Shown piece after piece: positions 23,909-33,540 of a DNA stretch of 64,000 bases. The notes beneath the pieces were generated by a model. The model was given only the letters and a program-made list of their open reading frames with translations, searched no databases and had not been told where the DNA came from. The position numbers and the translations under genes were made by a program. Position 1 is the stretch's first letter, and every line of letters begins with the position of its first letter. This DNA is from Haloactinospora alba (GTDB lineage: Bacteria; Actinomycetota; Actinomycetes; Streptosporangiales; Streptosporangiaceae), in the NCBI RefSeq assembly GCF_006717075.1, contig NZ_VFQC01000001.1, forward strand, positions 3,767,501 through 3,831,500, read 5' to 3'.

Positions 23909-25465
23909 TCAGACGCCGGCCTCGTGCTTCTCCCGCTGGAACTCCTCGTCCACGCGGTTGAAGTCGTCAGCCATCTGCTGGGTGGTCCGGCCCAGCATGT
24001 TGAAGAGGAAGATACCGGCGAAGCTCACGACGACGGCGGGCACCATCGAGTACAGGCCGGTCTCCAGCGGCCCCACGGTGAGGGGTCCGAGCGCCAGCCC
24101 GCTGGTGTCGACGATGTCCCACACGATGGCGACGACACCGCCGCCCAGCATCCCGGCGAGCGCTCCGACGCGGTTCATGTTCCGCCAGTACAGCGACGTC
24201 AGGATCACGGGCCCGAACCCGGCGCCGAACCCGGCCCAGGCGTATCCGACCAGCTCCATGACGCTGCTGTTGCCGGACAGGGCGATGCCGGCGGCGACGA
24301 GCGCGACGCCGATGACGGCACCGCGGCTGATCCACACGAGCGACATGGGAGAGGCGTCGCGTTTCACGAACGCCCGGTAGCCGTCCTCGGTCAGGGCCGA
24401 GGAGGCGACCAGCAGCTGGGAGTCGGCGGTGCTCATGACCGCGGCCAGGATGGCCGCCAGCAGGAACCCGGCGACCCAGGGGTTCATCAGGGCCTGGATC
24501 AGGTTGGGGAAGATCTGCTCCGAGTTCTCGACCGGCTCGGAGAAGTAGACGACACCGGTGAAGGCGACGGCGACCGCCATGATCATCGCGGTGATCTGCC
24601 AGCCGACGCTGATGATCCCGGCCTGGCGCACCTCCCCCGCGGAGCGGATACCCATGAACCGCGCGAGGATGTGCGGTTGGCCGAAGTAGCCGAACGCCCA
24701 GGCCAGACCCGAGATGATCACCATCGGCGCCAGGGCGTCGCCCAGGGTTCCCTCCACGCCGCTCAGGACGGAGTCGAAGTCGCCCTCCACACCCGTGACG
24801 GGGTCGGCGGTGATCACGAGGATTCCCACGACGGGCACGATGAGCAGGGCGATCCACATCATCACCGCCTGCAGCACGTCGGTGTAGCTCACCGCGAGGA
24901 AACCGCCGAGGAAGGTGTAGAGCACGACGATGAGCACACCGGCGAGGATCGCCACCTCCGCCGGCATGCCGAAGACCTGCGCGAACAGGTCGCCGATGGC
25001 GACGAGGCCGGAGGCGACGTAGAAGACGTAGAAGACCAGGATCAGGATGGCGGAGACGGCCCGCAGCAGGCCGCTTCGGTCGCCGAACCGGTTCTCCAGG
25101 TAGGAGGACAGCGTGAGCGAGTCCGAGTCACCACCGCTGCGGGCGTCGGTGGCGCGTTCGGTGTAGACGCGCAGCCGGCCGGCCATCAGGATCCAGCTTC
25201 CGATGAGACCCAGTGCCAGACCGACGGGGATCCACGTCTCGCCGAGGCCGGAGAGGTAGACGGCGCCGGGCAGACCCAGCAGCAGCCAGCCGCTGAAGTC
25301 ACTGGCGTTGGCGCTCAGACCGGCCACCCAACTGTTCAGCCGGCGGCCGCCGAGCACGAAGTCGGACAGTGACACGGTCCGCTTGTAGACCCAGAGGCCG
25401 ATCGCCACCATCACCACGAAATACGCGACGAAGGTGGCAGTCGATGCCACGGTGGAACTATTCAC
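23909..25465 (-). CDS. putP: Sodium/solute symporter, PutP-like
   Basis: This 518-aa membrane protein of the SSS family has about 13 hydrophobic segments. The early G-G-R-R-L-N-S-W-V-A-G-L-S-A-N-A-S-D-F-S-G-W block and later A-A-I-L-A-A-V-M-S-T-A-D-S-Q-L-L match the PutP sodium and proline sites. Proline is the likely substrate, though other SSS members look similar. The C-terminal 30 residues are charged and cytoplasmic. Upstream is a short inverted repeat that may be an operator. No putA gene is in the window. Confidence 0.88.
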   Translation of the reverse strand: MNSSTVASTATFVAYFVVMVAIGLWVYKRTVSLSDFVLGGRRLNSWVAGLSANASDFSGWLLLGLPGAVYLSGLGETWIPVGLALGLIGSWILMAGRLRVYTERATDARSGGDSDSLTLSSYLENRFGDRSGLLRAVSAILILVFYVFYVASGLVAIGDLFAQVFGMPAEVAILAGVLIVVLYTFLGGFLAVSYTDVLQAVMMWIALLIVPVVGILVITADPVTGVEGDFDSVLSGVEGTLGDALAPMVIISGLAWAFGYFGQPHILARFMGIRSAGEVRQAGIISVGWQITAMIMAVAVAFTGVVYFSEPVENSEQIFPNLIQALMNPWVAGFLLAAILAAVMSTADSQLLVASSALTEDGYRAFVKRDASPMSLVWISRGAVIGVALVAAGIALSGNSSVMELVGYAWAGFGAGFGPVILTSLYWRNMNRVGALAGMLGGGVVAIVWDIVDTSGLALGPLTVGPLETGLYSMVPAVVVSFAGIFLFNMLGRTTQQMADDFNRVDEEFQREKHEAGV

Positions 25466-25504
25466 ACGGTCCCTTTCTTTTCCTCACGTAACGGACGTAA
25501 CAAG

Positions 25505-25527
25505 ACGAACGCGATACTGGCGTTCGT
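25505..25527. promoter_or_regulatory. Inverted repeat upstream of the symporter gene
   Basis: ACGAACGC and GCGTTCGT are perfect complements 7 bases apart, in the 334-base gap between divergent genes. The gap holds no gene. The repeat lies 40 bases before the symporter start and could be the site of a TetR- or PutR-like regulator; this is inference. Confidence 0.4.
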
Positions 25528-25799
25528 TCGGCAGCTGAGGCAATGACCGATATGAAGTTGCCCACCTCATCGCAATCTCACCGATGCCTTCATCATTCAG
25601 GCTTGTCCTCTCGTCCATAGGTCACCGGTCCGGCTTGTCGGATCGGATATATGGCCAATCTCGCACCGCGGGCACCGCCCTGCGTTCCGGCGGCACGTCC
25701 GGCCCACCCCGTCGCACGGAGGCGGCCCACCGGGAACCAGTACCCACGTGTGGGGCGTCCGAGGCTGGCCGGGAAGCCGTGACCGTCGGGAGAGAACGC

Positions 25800-26504
25800 A
25801 TGGAGCAGTTGCCGCAGCCGAGGAAACCGGGCCAGCTGTGGCCGGAGTCCGACGCCGTGTTCCTGAACCTCGGGCGCAGCGCGCGCAAGCTCCGGCTCGC
25901 CATCCTCGCCGGGGTGCTGTTCTTCACGTGCACCAGCGCGGCCGGGGCGATCTGGCCGGAGCGCTTCCTGGACGACGGTTCCGGAACGGCGGAACGGGTG
26001 ATCTCCGCGGTGTTCGCCGTGTTCCTAGCGCTGGTGAGCCTGGTCATCGCGCTGATGCTCGTCCCCACCCTGTTCACGCACGGACTGGCCGTCGACCGGC
26101 GGGGAGTGTGGTTCCTCCTCTCCGGACGGGCCGAGCCCGTCTACTGGCACCAGATCCGCGCGATCGGGGGAAGCTGGAAGGAGTACAAGCGCACCTTCAA
26201 GGCCGGCCTCGGGTCACGGCTGGGCCAGGAACTCGCGCGGTCGATCGTCAGCGAGAACGGCAAACACATGTTCGCTCTGGAGGTCTACCCGCACGACCCC
26301 GACGCGTTCACCGAACGGGAACCCTTCAGCATCCACCTGCGCCAGACCGCCCGGGAGGAACCGCCGGTGGCCGGTTTGCCCAACGCCCGGCTGCGGTTCC
26401 CGGTGCCGGGCAACAGCGACTACCGGGAGATGGCCTGGCACCTCTACCGCACGGCCCCGCACCTGTGGATCGGGGAGCACCAGCGCGACTCGGTCGTGTG
26501 GTGA
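25800..26504 (+). CDS. Membrane protein with PH-like cytoplasmic domain
   Basis: This 234-aa protein has two hydrophobic helices at about residues 32-52 and 72-95. A beta-rich domain with V-Y-W-H-Q-I-R-A-I-G-G-S-W follows, as in bacterial PH-domain membrane proteins. ATG 25800 has GGGAGAG 5-6 bases upstream; an in-frame extension to 25584 looks non-coding. It lies tail to tail with nrdB, with only 61 bases between. Function unknown. Confidence 0.7.
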   Translation: MEQLPQPRKPGQLWPESDAVFLNLGRSARKLRLAILAGVLFFTCTSAAGAIWPERFLDDGSGTAERVISAVFAVFLALVSLVIALMLVPTLFTHGLAVDRRGVWFLLSGRAEPVYWHQIRAIGGSWKEYKRTFKAGLGSRLGQELARSIVSENGKHMFALEVYPHDPDAFTEREPFSIHLRQTAREEPPVAGLPNARLRFPVPGNSDYREMAWHLYRTAPHLWIGEHQRDSVVW

Positions 26505-26565
26505 GGACGCGGGGGCCGGGGCAACCGCCGCCGGCACCCCCGCGCCCCGGCGACCCGCCGCCGGC

Positions 26566-27639
26566 TCAGTCCCACTCCAGGCCGCCTCCCGTCTGGTACT
26601 CGGTCACCCGGGTCTCGAAGAAGTTCTTCTCCTTGGCCAGGTCCATCACCTCCGACATCCACGGGAAGGGGTTGCGGGTCTCCCCGAAGATCGGCGCGAG
26701 GCCGAGCTGTTCCGCGCGCCGGTCGGTGATGAAGTGCATGTACTGCTCGCACAGCTCGGCGTTGAGCCCCAGGACACCGCGCGGCATCGTCTCGCGCCCG
26801 TAGGCGACCTCCAGCTCGCACGCCTCGGTGAGCATGGACCGGATCTCCTCCTGGAAGCCCGGGCTCCACAGGTGCGGGTTCTCCGCCTTGATCTGGTTGA
26901 TGACGTCGATCCCGAAATTCAGGTGAATCGATTCGTCCCGCAGAATGTACTGGTACTGCTCGGCGATTCCCACCATCTTGTTCCGCCGCCCCAGCGAGAG
27001 TATCTGCGCGAAACCGGTGTAGAACCACATTCCCTCGAACACGACGTAGAACGCCACCAGGTCCCGCAGGAACGCCTGGTCCGTCTCCGGGGTCCCGGTG
27101 GCGAATTCCGGGTCCTCCAGATTCCGGGTGTAGCGCAGCGCCCAGGAGTCCTTCTCCGTTATGGAGGGGATCTCCCGGTACATGTTGAACAGTTCTCCCT
27201 CGTCCAGCCCGAGGCTCTCGCAGATGTAGCAGAACGCGTGCCCGTGCACCGCCTCCTCGAACGCCTGGCGCAGCAGGTACTGGCGGCACTCCGGGTTGGT
27301 GAGGTGGCGGTAGACGGCCAGCACGACGTTGTTGGCCACCAGGGACTCCGCCGTGGCGAAGAATCCGAGGTTGCGTTTGAGCATGAACCGCTCGTCCCCG
27401 GTGAGTCCGTCGTCGGACTTCCACAGCGCGATGTCGGCCTGCATGGCGACCTCGGTCGGCATCCAGTGGTTGCTGCATCCCGCGAGGTACTTCTCCCACG
27501 CCCAGTGGTACTTCAGCGGCAGCAGCTGGTTCACGTCGGCGCGGGCGTTGATCATCGCCTTCTCGTCCACGGCGACACGTCCCGCGTCCCGGTGGATCTC
27601 GCCGAGGCCGGTCGTGTCGGTGTCGAACGCGTGTGTCAT
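26566..27639 (-). CDS. nrdB: Ribonucleotide reductase beta subunit, class Ic-like
   Basis: This 357-aa ferritin-like protein makes the oxidant for ribonucleotide reduction. Metal ligands are readable: E98 (T-A-E-S-L-V), E129 and H132 (E-E-A-V-H), E202 (V-F-E-G-M-W) and E236/H239 (R-D-E-S-I-H). The position four residues after H132, where class Ia and Ib enzymes have the radical tyrosine, is F136, and the first ligand is Glu instead of Asp. Both changes are the class Ic signature of Chlamydia trachomatis, whose ligands sit at the same spacings (a constant offset of nine). A Mn/Fe cofactor is therefore expected. It is translated from ATG 27639, 61 bases after nrdA. Confidence 0.93.
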   Translation of the reverse strand: MTHAFDTDTTGLGEIHRDAGRVAVDEKAMINARADVNQLLPLKYHWAWEKYLAGCSNHWMPTEVAMQADIALWKSDDGLTGDERFMLKRNLGFFATAESLVANNVVLAVYRHLTNPECRQYLLRQAFEEAVHGHAFCYICESLGLDEGELFNMYREIPSITEKDSWALRYTRNLEDPEFATGTPETDQAFLRDLVAFYVVFEGMWFYTGFAQILSLGRRNKMVGIAEQYQYILRDESIHLNFGIDVINQIKAENPHLWSPGFQEEIRSMLTEACELEVAYGRETMPRGVLGLNAELCEQYMHFITDRRAEQLGLAPIFGETRNPFPWMSEVMDLAKEKNFFETRVTEYQTGGGLEWD

Positions 27640-27700
27640 GGGTGGGTTCCGGTTCCTTCCCGTCTGGGGGTTCGGTCGCGGGCGGGCGCGGCGCCCGCGG

Positions 27701-30145
27701 TCACTGGCAGGCTTCGCAGTCCGGCTCGTCGGCGGGGCAGGTGTCGCCGTGCCGGGCGGCCGCCCCCGGCGCGGGGTCCGGGACCGCCGCGACGGCGTTG
27801 AGGGCACCGTCCACCCCGGCCAGGGTGCTCTTCTCCACCCGCGTGGCCCCCTGCGAGCGCAGGTAGTAGGTCGTCTTCACCCCGCCGCGCCACGCGCGGC
27901 GGTACAGCGCGTCGAGTTTCCGGCCGCTGGGTTCGGCCAGGTACAGGTTCAGCGACTGCGCCTGGTCGAGCCACTTCTGCCGCCGCGCGGCCGCGTCGAC
28001 CAGCCAGGACGGGTCGATCTCGAACGCGGTCGCGTACAGTTCCCGCAGCTGTCGGGGGACCCGGTCGATGGCGCCCAGGCTGCCGTCGTGCGTCTTCAGC
28101 CGCGCCACCATGTCCGCGTCCCACAGCCCGCGCTGTTTCAGGTCGTGCACCAGGTAGGGGTTGACCACGGTGAAGTCGCCGGACATGTTCGACTTCACGT
28201 ACAGGTTGCGGTAGATGGGTTCGATCGACTGGCCGACACCGGTGATGTTGGCGATGGTGGCGGTGGGGGCCAGGGCCAGCACGTTGGAGTTGCGCATCCC
28301 CACGGTGCGCACCCGCCGCCGCAGCGGTTCCCAGTCCAGCCGGGCCGTGGTGTCGACGTCGAGGTCGCCGCCGCGGGCCGAGGAGAGACGCGCGAGCGAG
28401 TCGATCGGCAGCTCCCCGCGGCTCCACAGCGACCCGGGGAAGCTGTCGTAGCTGCCGCGTTCCTCGGCCAGGTCGGTGGAGGCGGCGATGGCGTGGTAGC
28501 TGACCAGTTCCGTGCTCGTGTCGGCGAACTCCACCGCCTCCCGGGAGGCCATCGGTGTCCGCAGCCGGAACAGCGCGTCCTGCACGCCCATGACGCCCAG
28601 TCCGACCGGCCGGTGCCGCCTGTTGGCCCGCTCCGCCTCGGGGACGGTGTAGAAATTCGCGTCGATCACGTTGTCCAGCATCCGCACGGCGGTACGCACG
28701 GTGCGGCGCAGTCGCTGGGTGTCGATCCCGTCGGCGGTCACGTGCCGGGCCAGGTTGACCGACCCGAGGTTGCACACCGCCACCTCGTCGGCGCTGGTGT
28801 TCAGGGTGATCTCGGTGCACAGGTTGGAGGAGTGCACCACCCCGGTGTGCTGCTGCGGCGAGCGCAGGTTGGCGGGGTCCTTGAACGTGATCCACGGGTG
28901 TCCGGTCTCGTACAGCGCGGTGAGCATCCGCCGCCACAGGTCCACGGCGCTCACCCGCCGCCACACCGCGATCCGCCCCTCGTCGGCCGCCCGCTCGTGG
29001 GCGGTGTAGGCCGCGGCGAACTCCTCCCCGTAGAGGTCGTGCAGGTCGCTGACCTCGTCCGGCGAGAACAGCGTCCACTGCGCGTCGGCCTCCACCCGCT
29101 GCAGGAACAGGTCCGGGACCCAGTTGGCGGTGTTCATGTCGTGGGTGCGGCGGCGGTCGTCGCCGGTGTTCCTCCGCAGGTCGAGGAACTCCTCGATGTC
29201 GATGTGCCAGGTCTCCAGGTACCCGCACACGGCGCCTTTGCGCCGCCCGCCCTGGTTGACCGCCACCGCCGTGTCGTTGGCGATCTTCAGGAACGGGACC
29301 ACGCCCTGGCTCTTGCCGTTGGTGCCGCGGATGTGCGCCCCGATGCCGCGGACGGGCGTCCAGTCGTTGCCCAGCCCGCCGGAGTACTTGGACAGCAGGG
29401 CGTTGTTGCTCAGCCCGTGGAAGATGGAGCCGAGGTCGTCGGAGACGGTGGTGAGGAAGCAGGAGGACAGCTGGGGGCGCGGCGTTCCGGAGTTGAACAG
29501 GGTGGGGGTGGAGCACATGAAGTCGAACGAGGAGAGCAGCTCGTAGAACTCGACGGCGCGCCCCTCCGGGTCGTCCTCGTCGCGGGCGAGCCCCATGGCC
29601 ACCCGCATGAAGAACGCCTGCGGGAGCTCGTAGCGGGTCCCGCCGGTCTGCAGCAGGTAGCGGTCGTAGAGGGTCTGCAGACCGAGGAGGGTGAAGTCCA
29701 GGTCGCGTTCGGGCCGCAGCGCGGCGCCGAGCCGGTCGAGGTCGAACGCGGCCAGGCGGGGGTCGATCTGGCCTACCTCCACCCCGCGGGTGACGTAGTC
29801 GGCGAAGTAGGCGGGGTAGCGCTCCGCCATCCGTTCCTGGTCGGCCTCCTCGGCGCGGCCGGTCAGGAACGTCAGGGCCTCGCGGCGCAGCGCGTCCAGC
29901 AGCAGGCGCGCGGCGACGTGCGAGTAGTCCGGGTCGGTCTCGACGAACGCGCGGGCCGCCATGATCAGCGCGAGTTCCTGCTCGCCGGGGGTGATTCCGG
30001 GATAGATGTTGCGGCGGGCTTCGGCGAGGACCGCTGCGGCGTCCACCCCGGGCAGGTCCGCGCAGGCCTGCGCCACCCGGTGTTCGATCGAGTGCGCGGC
30101 GGCGGTGTCCGGTTCCGCGGCTACGGTGCCGGTGTCGACGGCCAT
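27701..30145 (-). CDS. nrdA: Ribonucleotide reductase alpha subunit (class I)
   Basis: This 814-aa catalytic subunit holds the expected cysteines: S-S-C-F-L (redox), N-L-C-T-E-I (thiyl radical) and V-C-N-L-G-S-V-N-L (redox). A C-terminal C-E-A-C pair accepts electrons from thioredoxin or glutaredoxin. Substrate-loop blocks such as G-L-G-V-M-G-V-Q-D are present. The N-terminal 50 residues before the ATP-cone-like region are Ala-rich. It is the first gene of nrdAB, preceded by a cobalamin riboswitch. A B12 switch implies that a B12-dependent class II enzyme exists elsewhere in the genome. Confidence 0.95.
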   Translation of the reverse strand: MAVDTGTVAAEPDTAAAHSIEHRVAQACADLPGVDAAAVLAEARRNIYPGITPGEQELALIMAARAFVETDPDYSHVAARLLLDALRREALTFLTGRAEEADQERMAERYPAYFADYVTRGVEVGQIDPRLAAFDLDRLGAALRPERDLDFTLLGLQTLYDRYLLQTGGTRYELPQAFFMRVAMGLARDEDDPEGRAVEFYELLSSFDFMCSTPTLFNSGTPRPQLSSCFLTTVSDDLGSIFHGLSNNALLSKYSGGLGNDWTPVRGIGAHIRGTNGKSQGVVPFLKIANDTAVAVNQGGRRKGAVCGYLETWHIDIEEFLDLRRNTGDDRRRTHDMNTANWVPDLFLQRVEADAQWTLFSPDEVSDLHDLYGEEFAAAYTAHERAADEGRIAVWRRVSAVDLWRRMLTALYETGHPWITFKDPANLRSPQQHTGVVHSSNLCTEITLNTSADEVAVCNLGSVNLARHVTADGIDTQRLRRTVRTAVRMLDNVIDANFYTVPEAERANRRHRPVGLGVMGVQDALFRLRTPMASREAVEFADTSTELVSYHAIAASTDLAEERGSYDSFPGSLWSRGELPIDSLARLSSARGGDLDVDTTARLDWEPLRRRVRTVGMRNSNVLALAPTATIANITGVGQSIEPIYRNLYVKSNMSGDFTVVNPYLVHDLKQRGLWDADMVARLKTHDGSLGAIDRVPRQLRELYATAFEIDPSWLVDAAARRQKWLDQAQSLNLYLAEPSGRKLDALYRRAWRGGVKTTYYLRSQGATRVEKSTLAGVDGALNAVAAVPDPAPGAAARHGDTCPADEPDCEACQ

Positions 30146-30278
30146 GGTGCTGGCTCCAACCAGAGAGACGGTGACTGGCTGGGGATGAGGTCGGGCCGTA
30201 ACCGGACCGAGCCACGGGTCGCCCAGTGGCAGCGTCTCCTGATCGCGGCGCGGCGGCCCTCCCTCGAGGCCCCGTACG

Positions 30279-30486
30279 GTGCAGGACGTTCCTGCACACC
30301 GGTGGCAGGTTTTCGGGCTCGCGGGCGTGGGAGGGGTCCTCCCGTCCTAGGCCGCGGCTTCCCGGGCGCTGCGCGCCCAGTGCCTGTTCGGCGGCCGTCG
30401 TTCCCGCTTACCGCTGCGGGGCAGCCCCGGATTCACACCGGGTTCCCTGTCGCCTCGCCAGGAGCGTCACCCCTGGCGAACCACCA
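30279..30486 (-). promoter_or_regulatory. Cobalamin riboswitch controlling nrdAB
   Basis: Read on the minus strand, the leader has G-G-T-G-G pairing with C-C-A-C-C as closing helix, then GGGAACCCGGTGTGAATCC, GGGGCTGCCCCGCAGCGGTA, and the B12 box AGCCCGAAAACCTGCC. All are diagnostic of adenosylcobalamin-type riboswitches. A perfect hairpin GTGCAGGA/TCCTGCAC (30279-30297) follows and may be part of the expression platform. It lies 133 bases before the nrdA start. High B12 should shut off nrdAB, as known for class I reductase genes in Streptomyces. Confidence 0.93.
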
Positions 30487-30495
30487 GCACGAGCG

Positions 30496-30543
30496 ATACT
30501 ACATCTGGTGTCGACTGCAAGCGAACGACGCAAGATGAGCGTG
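30496..30543 (-). promoter_or_regulatory. nrdAB promoter with probable NrdR boxes
   Basis: The 16-mer ATACTACATCTGGTGT (30496-30511) closely fits the NrdR-box consensus. A weaker second copy, ACGCAAGATGAGCGTG (30528-30543), lies exactly 32 bases away start to start, the usual three-turn spacing. The first box overlaps a minus-strand TAGTAT that could be the -10 hexamer, putting the start of transcription near the 5' end of the riboswitch. The second box is good only in one half. Confidence 0.55.
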
Positions 30544-30589
30544 TCAGGAAAAACGATGAGCGGAACGCACCTGGTGTGACAGGACGGGG

Positions 30590-30982
30590 CTTTAACGGTG
30601 ACGGCCTTCAACGGGCCGTGGATACCAGGGTCTTGTCGGAGAATTCGTAAGCGGTCCAGGTCCTTCAACGGTGACGGCCTCCAAGAGGCCGTGGATACCG
30701 TCCGGGGTCTCCCAGCCACTGATGATCCCCCGCGCCTTCAACGGTGACGGCCTCCAAGAGGCCGTGGATACGGTTTTCGTGCCGCGGGACGCGTCAGGAG
30801 GTGGATCCTTCAACGGTGACGGCCTCCAAGAGGCCGTGGATACATGACCGTCGATCGGGCGGTCAACGGCATAGACCTTCAACGGTGACGGCCTCCAAGA
30901 GGCCGTGGATACCAGCCGCACGTGTACTGGGCCATGGACGGCGGTCCTTCAACGGTGACGGCCTCCAAGAGGCCGTGGATAC
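30590..30982 (-). CRISPR. CRISPR array, six 36-bp repeats, five spacers
   Basis: Repeats lie at 30590-30625 (degenerate), 30663-30698, 30736-30771, 30808-30843, 30877-30912 and 30947-30982. The last five are identical, starting CTTCAACGGTGACGG and ending GGCCGTGGATAC on the plus strand, with a GGCCTC/GAGGCC stem. Spacers are 37, 37, 36, 33 and 34 bases and all different. The degenerate repeat at the left marks the old end, and the minus-strand repeat ends in GTTGAAG, like 5' crRNA tags. Transcription is therefore probably leftward from a leader right of 30982. No cas gene is in the window. Confidence 0.93.
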
Positions 30983-31658
30983 GGCAGATGACCAGGGGAA
31001 ATGCATAGAAGAAATCGAAAGATAGCTCCTGAACCCCACGTCTCTGACCGTTTTGCCCCAGATTATGCTTGGGAACCTCCCCGGGAATCGATGACCACTC
31101 CCGGTTCGCGGTACTGCCACACCCCCATCATCCGCAACAGACCACCACCATACTCACACCACCCACACCGGCGCAGGCACCAGCGAACTGCGCTGGTAAC
31201 ACGGTCCGCCGCTCGGAGCCGAAGTGGGATTCATCGCTGGGAGTGTGACATCCAAGTCGCGATCGAGTGTTTGTGGCCCTCAGGCATGGCGAGATTGGTG
31301 ACCTCAGCGACGGGAATCAGAGCAGCTCCCTTGTGTTCGTGAGAAACCGCAAAGGCGAGCTCGTAATGGCCATCCCCATCGATAGCAGGAACCAACCTGG
31401 AAGCTGGTACTTCCGCGTTCTGTCCGGACCCCACTGGCCTGGACATCTTGCCACTGACCTTCAAGACGCTCCATTGCCCTCGGAGCAAACGAGTTTAGGC
31501 ACGATGGGGACACCTGCTCGGGGCCCGTTCGTCTGGGCCGACTTGTACACCCGTCTTGCTAACGCTTCCCAACGTTGGAACATGGTCCGCTCATCCCTGA
31601 GTGGGATGCGGTGAACCACCGCATAGCACAGTAAGAGGTTCTCGCTACGCTGCGACCC
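30983..31658. other. Gene-poor stretch (CRISPR leader side)
   Basis: The first 60 or so bases after the last repeat are comparatively A/T-rich and may be the array leader. Two overlapping frames exist: plus 31267-31614 (115 codons) and minus 31231-31488 (85 codons). Both have about 65 percent GC at third positions, neither has a convincing ribosome site, and neither resembles a family I know. At most one is real. I annotate neither. Confidence 0.5.
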
Positions 31659-32180
31659 ATGCTGTATCTCGTGACCTCCGGAGCTCCGTCCCCCCAAGAA
31701 CCAGTTGCTGACCTTGTACGGCAGTTGCACCAGCGCGGTTGGGAGGTGGCTGTCCTGTCCACCCCGATGGGGCAGCGATTCCATGACCTGGAAGCGATAG
31801 AGCGTACTACGGGTGCATCGACATGGGTGGAGTGGCGCCGCCCCGGCACGGGAACGGCGTTGCCACCACCACAGGTGATACTGGCCTGCCCGCTCACGTT
31901 CACTACCCTTAACAAGGTTGCCGCAGGAATCGGTGACACTATGGCGGCTGCGGTGATGTGCGAAATGCTGGGGGCTGGTGTCCCCACGGTTGTGGCCCCT
32001 CAGATCAACGCCAAGCTCTCCGGCCATATCGCCTGTGAAACCAGTATCTCAGCGGTGCGGTCTATGGGCGCTCGCGTCGTCCATGACATGGAAGAGGCAG
32101 CGGGTTACCGCCTTCCCGCGTGGTCCACAGTGGTCTCCACGGTGGAAGAGGTGGCAGATAATCCCACAACAGAGACATAA
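31659..32180 (+). CDS. Flavoprotein (LanD/HFCD-like)
   Basis: This 173-aa protein begins M-L-Y-L-V-T-S-G-A-P-S-P and has the FMN-binding flavoprotein pattern A-C-P-L-T-F-T-T-L-N-K-V-A-A-G-I-G-D-T, which continues into a Rossmann-like strand V-V-A-P. The HFCD family includes peptidyl-cysteine decarboxylases such as EpiD. In this cluster it would be a candidate for C-terminal decarboxylation, but the precursor does not end in Cys, so another role is possible. It is followed by an XRE regulator 67 bases on, and the pair may be a unit. Confidence 0.8.
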   Translation: MLYLVTSGAPSPQEPVADLVRQLHQRGWEVAVLSTPMGQRFHDLEAIERTTGASTWVEWRRPGTGTALPPPQVILACPLTFTTLNKVAAGIGDTMAAAVMCEMLGAGVPTVVAPQINAKLSGHIACETSISAVRSMGARVVHDMEEAAGYRLPAWSTVVSTVEEVADNPTTET

Positions 32181-32247
32181 CCTCACATACCTCGTGGGTG
32201 ACGTTCGGAACGCCGTCCAGTGTTTCTCCTCGCGAGAGAGAACCGTG

Positions 32248-33474
32248 ATGTACAAGCGAGACCGCGGAGATGCCACCGCTGGGATGCGGTTGGCCACCCT
32301 GCGCCGGTGGCGCGGTATGACCCAGGCACAACTCGCTGGCCTAAGCGGGGTAACCACCAGTTATATCTCTATGCTGGAGAACGGCAGGAGATTGTTGGAT
32401 CGGCGCAGTCACATTTCGTCTCTTGCCGCCGCTCTGGAAGTGTCTGAGACGGATCTGGTGGGAGGCCCACACCTCACCCCTGATGCCGAACAGGCCCGCC
32501 CCCATACGGTGATACCGCCGCTGGAGACCGCACTGACGACCAATCGGTTGCACGATGCCGTCGTCGTGGAGGCACGGCCATTGGGGGAGCTGGCCCGCCT
32601 GGTGCGGGAGACGACAACACTGCAGCGCCAAGCAAACTACATCGCACTGGTCGACTCCCTACCGAACTTGCTCGACGAACTCCATTTCCACGTCTCTCAC
32701 GGACGGGAACATGAGCAGCGTCAGGCGCTGGATCTGTTGATCGAAACGTGTTCCACAGCCACTATGACCGCCAAACATTTGGGTTATCCCCAGTTGGCGC
32801 ACATCGCTGCCACTCGTGCGGTTGAGGCCGCGCATGTGCTGGATACACCCGTATACCGGGCGCGCGCAGATTATCTGCGGATACAGACCTTGACACACGG
32901 TCGCCACGGGTGGGAACGCAACCTGCACGTGGCGAGCCAAACCGCCGACCGACTGCAGGAGCTGCGTAGGGGCGATGCGATGTCGCTGTGCCCACTGGGA
33001 ATGGTGACCCTGACAGCAGGGCTCGCGGCGGCTTCAGCGTTGCGGGAGCAGGAAGCCTACAACTGGCTGGAGGAGGCCGAGGCTCTCGCCCGTCACGTAC
33101 CCAACTCCCCCAAGTCGAACTGGGGATCGTTCTCAATGGAGAACGTCAGAATTTGGAGAGTAGCCATCCAGGTGGAGCTGCAGACTCCGCCGAAACAGGT
33201 GCGGTCATCGGCCTATGAGGTTGATATCGACAGATTCTGGAACTCCCGGATAGCAGCGCTACACGCTGATGTGGGACGGGCGCTGGCCCGCGATCCCAGC
33301 ACAGGAGACGATGCGGTGCCGTGGCTGTCGCAGGCGGAACGGTACGCGCCGCAAGCCATCCGCAACAACGCACGGGTACACGAGGCGGTGTCAGTGTTAA
33401 CTGAACGCGCCCGGCGGAATGCCAGTGGACGCGCTCTGCGGGGAATGGCTGCCCGCATGGGAGTTCCACACTAG
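32248..33474 (+). CDS. XRE-family regulator with TPR-like C-terminal domain
   Basis: This 408-aa protein has a helix-turn-helix at about residues 12-68 (M-T-Q-A-Q-L-A-G-L-S-G-V-T-T-S-Y-I-S-M-L-E-N-G). An all-helical repeat domain of about 300 residues follows, rich in Ala, Leu and His. This layout is common among actinomycete regulators of peptide and antibiotic clusters. ATG 32248 or GTG 32245 starts it; the long frame back to 31978 overlaps the flavoprotein and is not used. A palindrome 17 bases past its stop is a possible binding site. Confidence 0.85.
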   Translation: MYKRDRGDATAGMRLATLRRWRGMTQAQLAGLSGVTTSYISMLENGRRLLDRRSHISSLAAALEVSETDLVGGPHLTPDAEQARPHTVIPPLETALTTNRLHDAVVVEARPLGELARLVRETTTLQRQANYIALVDSLPNLLDELHFHVSHGREHEQRQALDLLIETCSTATMTAKHLGYPQLAHIAATRAVEAAHVLDTPVYRARADYLRIQTLTHGRHGWERNLHVASQTADRLQELRRGDAMSLCPLGMVTLTAGLAAASALREQEAYNWLEEAEALARHVPNSPKSNWGSFSMENVRIWRVAIQVELQTPPKQVRSSAYEVDIDRFWNSRIAALHADVGRALARDPSTGDDAVPWLSQAERYAPQAIRNNARVHEAVSVLTERARRNASGRALRGMAARMGVPH

Positions 33475-33490
33475 CACTGAGGCTTCCCTA

Positions 33491-33508
33491 ATTTCACAGT
33501 TGTGAAAT
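33491..33508. promoter_or_regulatory. Palindrome ATTTCAC-N4-GTGAAAT
   Basis: Seven-base arms pair perfectly around AGTT, in a locally A/T-rich patch just after the XRE gene and ahead of the decayed dioxygenase gene and the lanthipeptide genes. It is a good operator candidate for the cluster promoter. Confidence 0.5.
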
Positions 33509-33540
33509 CCGTGGGTCGAGGGTTTGCAACGATCTCCGCC

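Noticed and set aside
27636-30299. 887-codon minus-strand frame over nrdA
   Set aside because: Arg/Pro/Gly-rich shadow in another frame of nrdA.
27329-30538. 1069-codon plus-strand frame across nrdAB and the riboswitch
   Set aside because: It runs antisense through two conserved genes and an RNA element; a GC-rich artefact.
31231-31614. Two overlapping frames, one per strand, between the CRISPR array and the flavoprotein gene
   Set aside because: Equal third-position GC, no Shine-Dalgarno, no known family. At most one is real and I cannot tell which.
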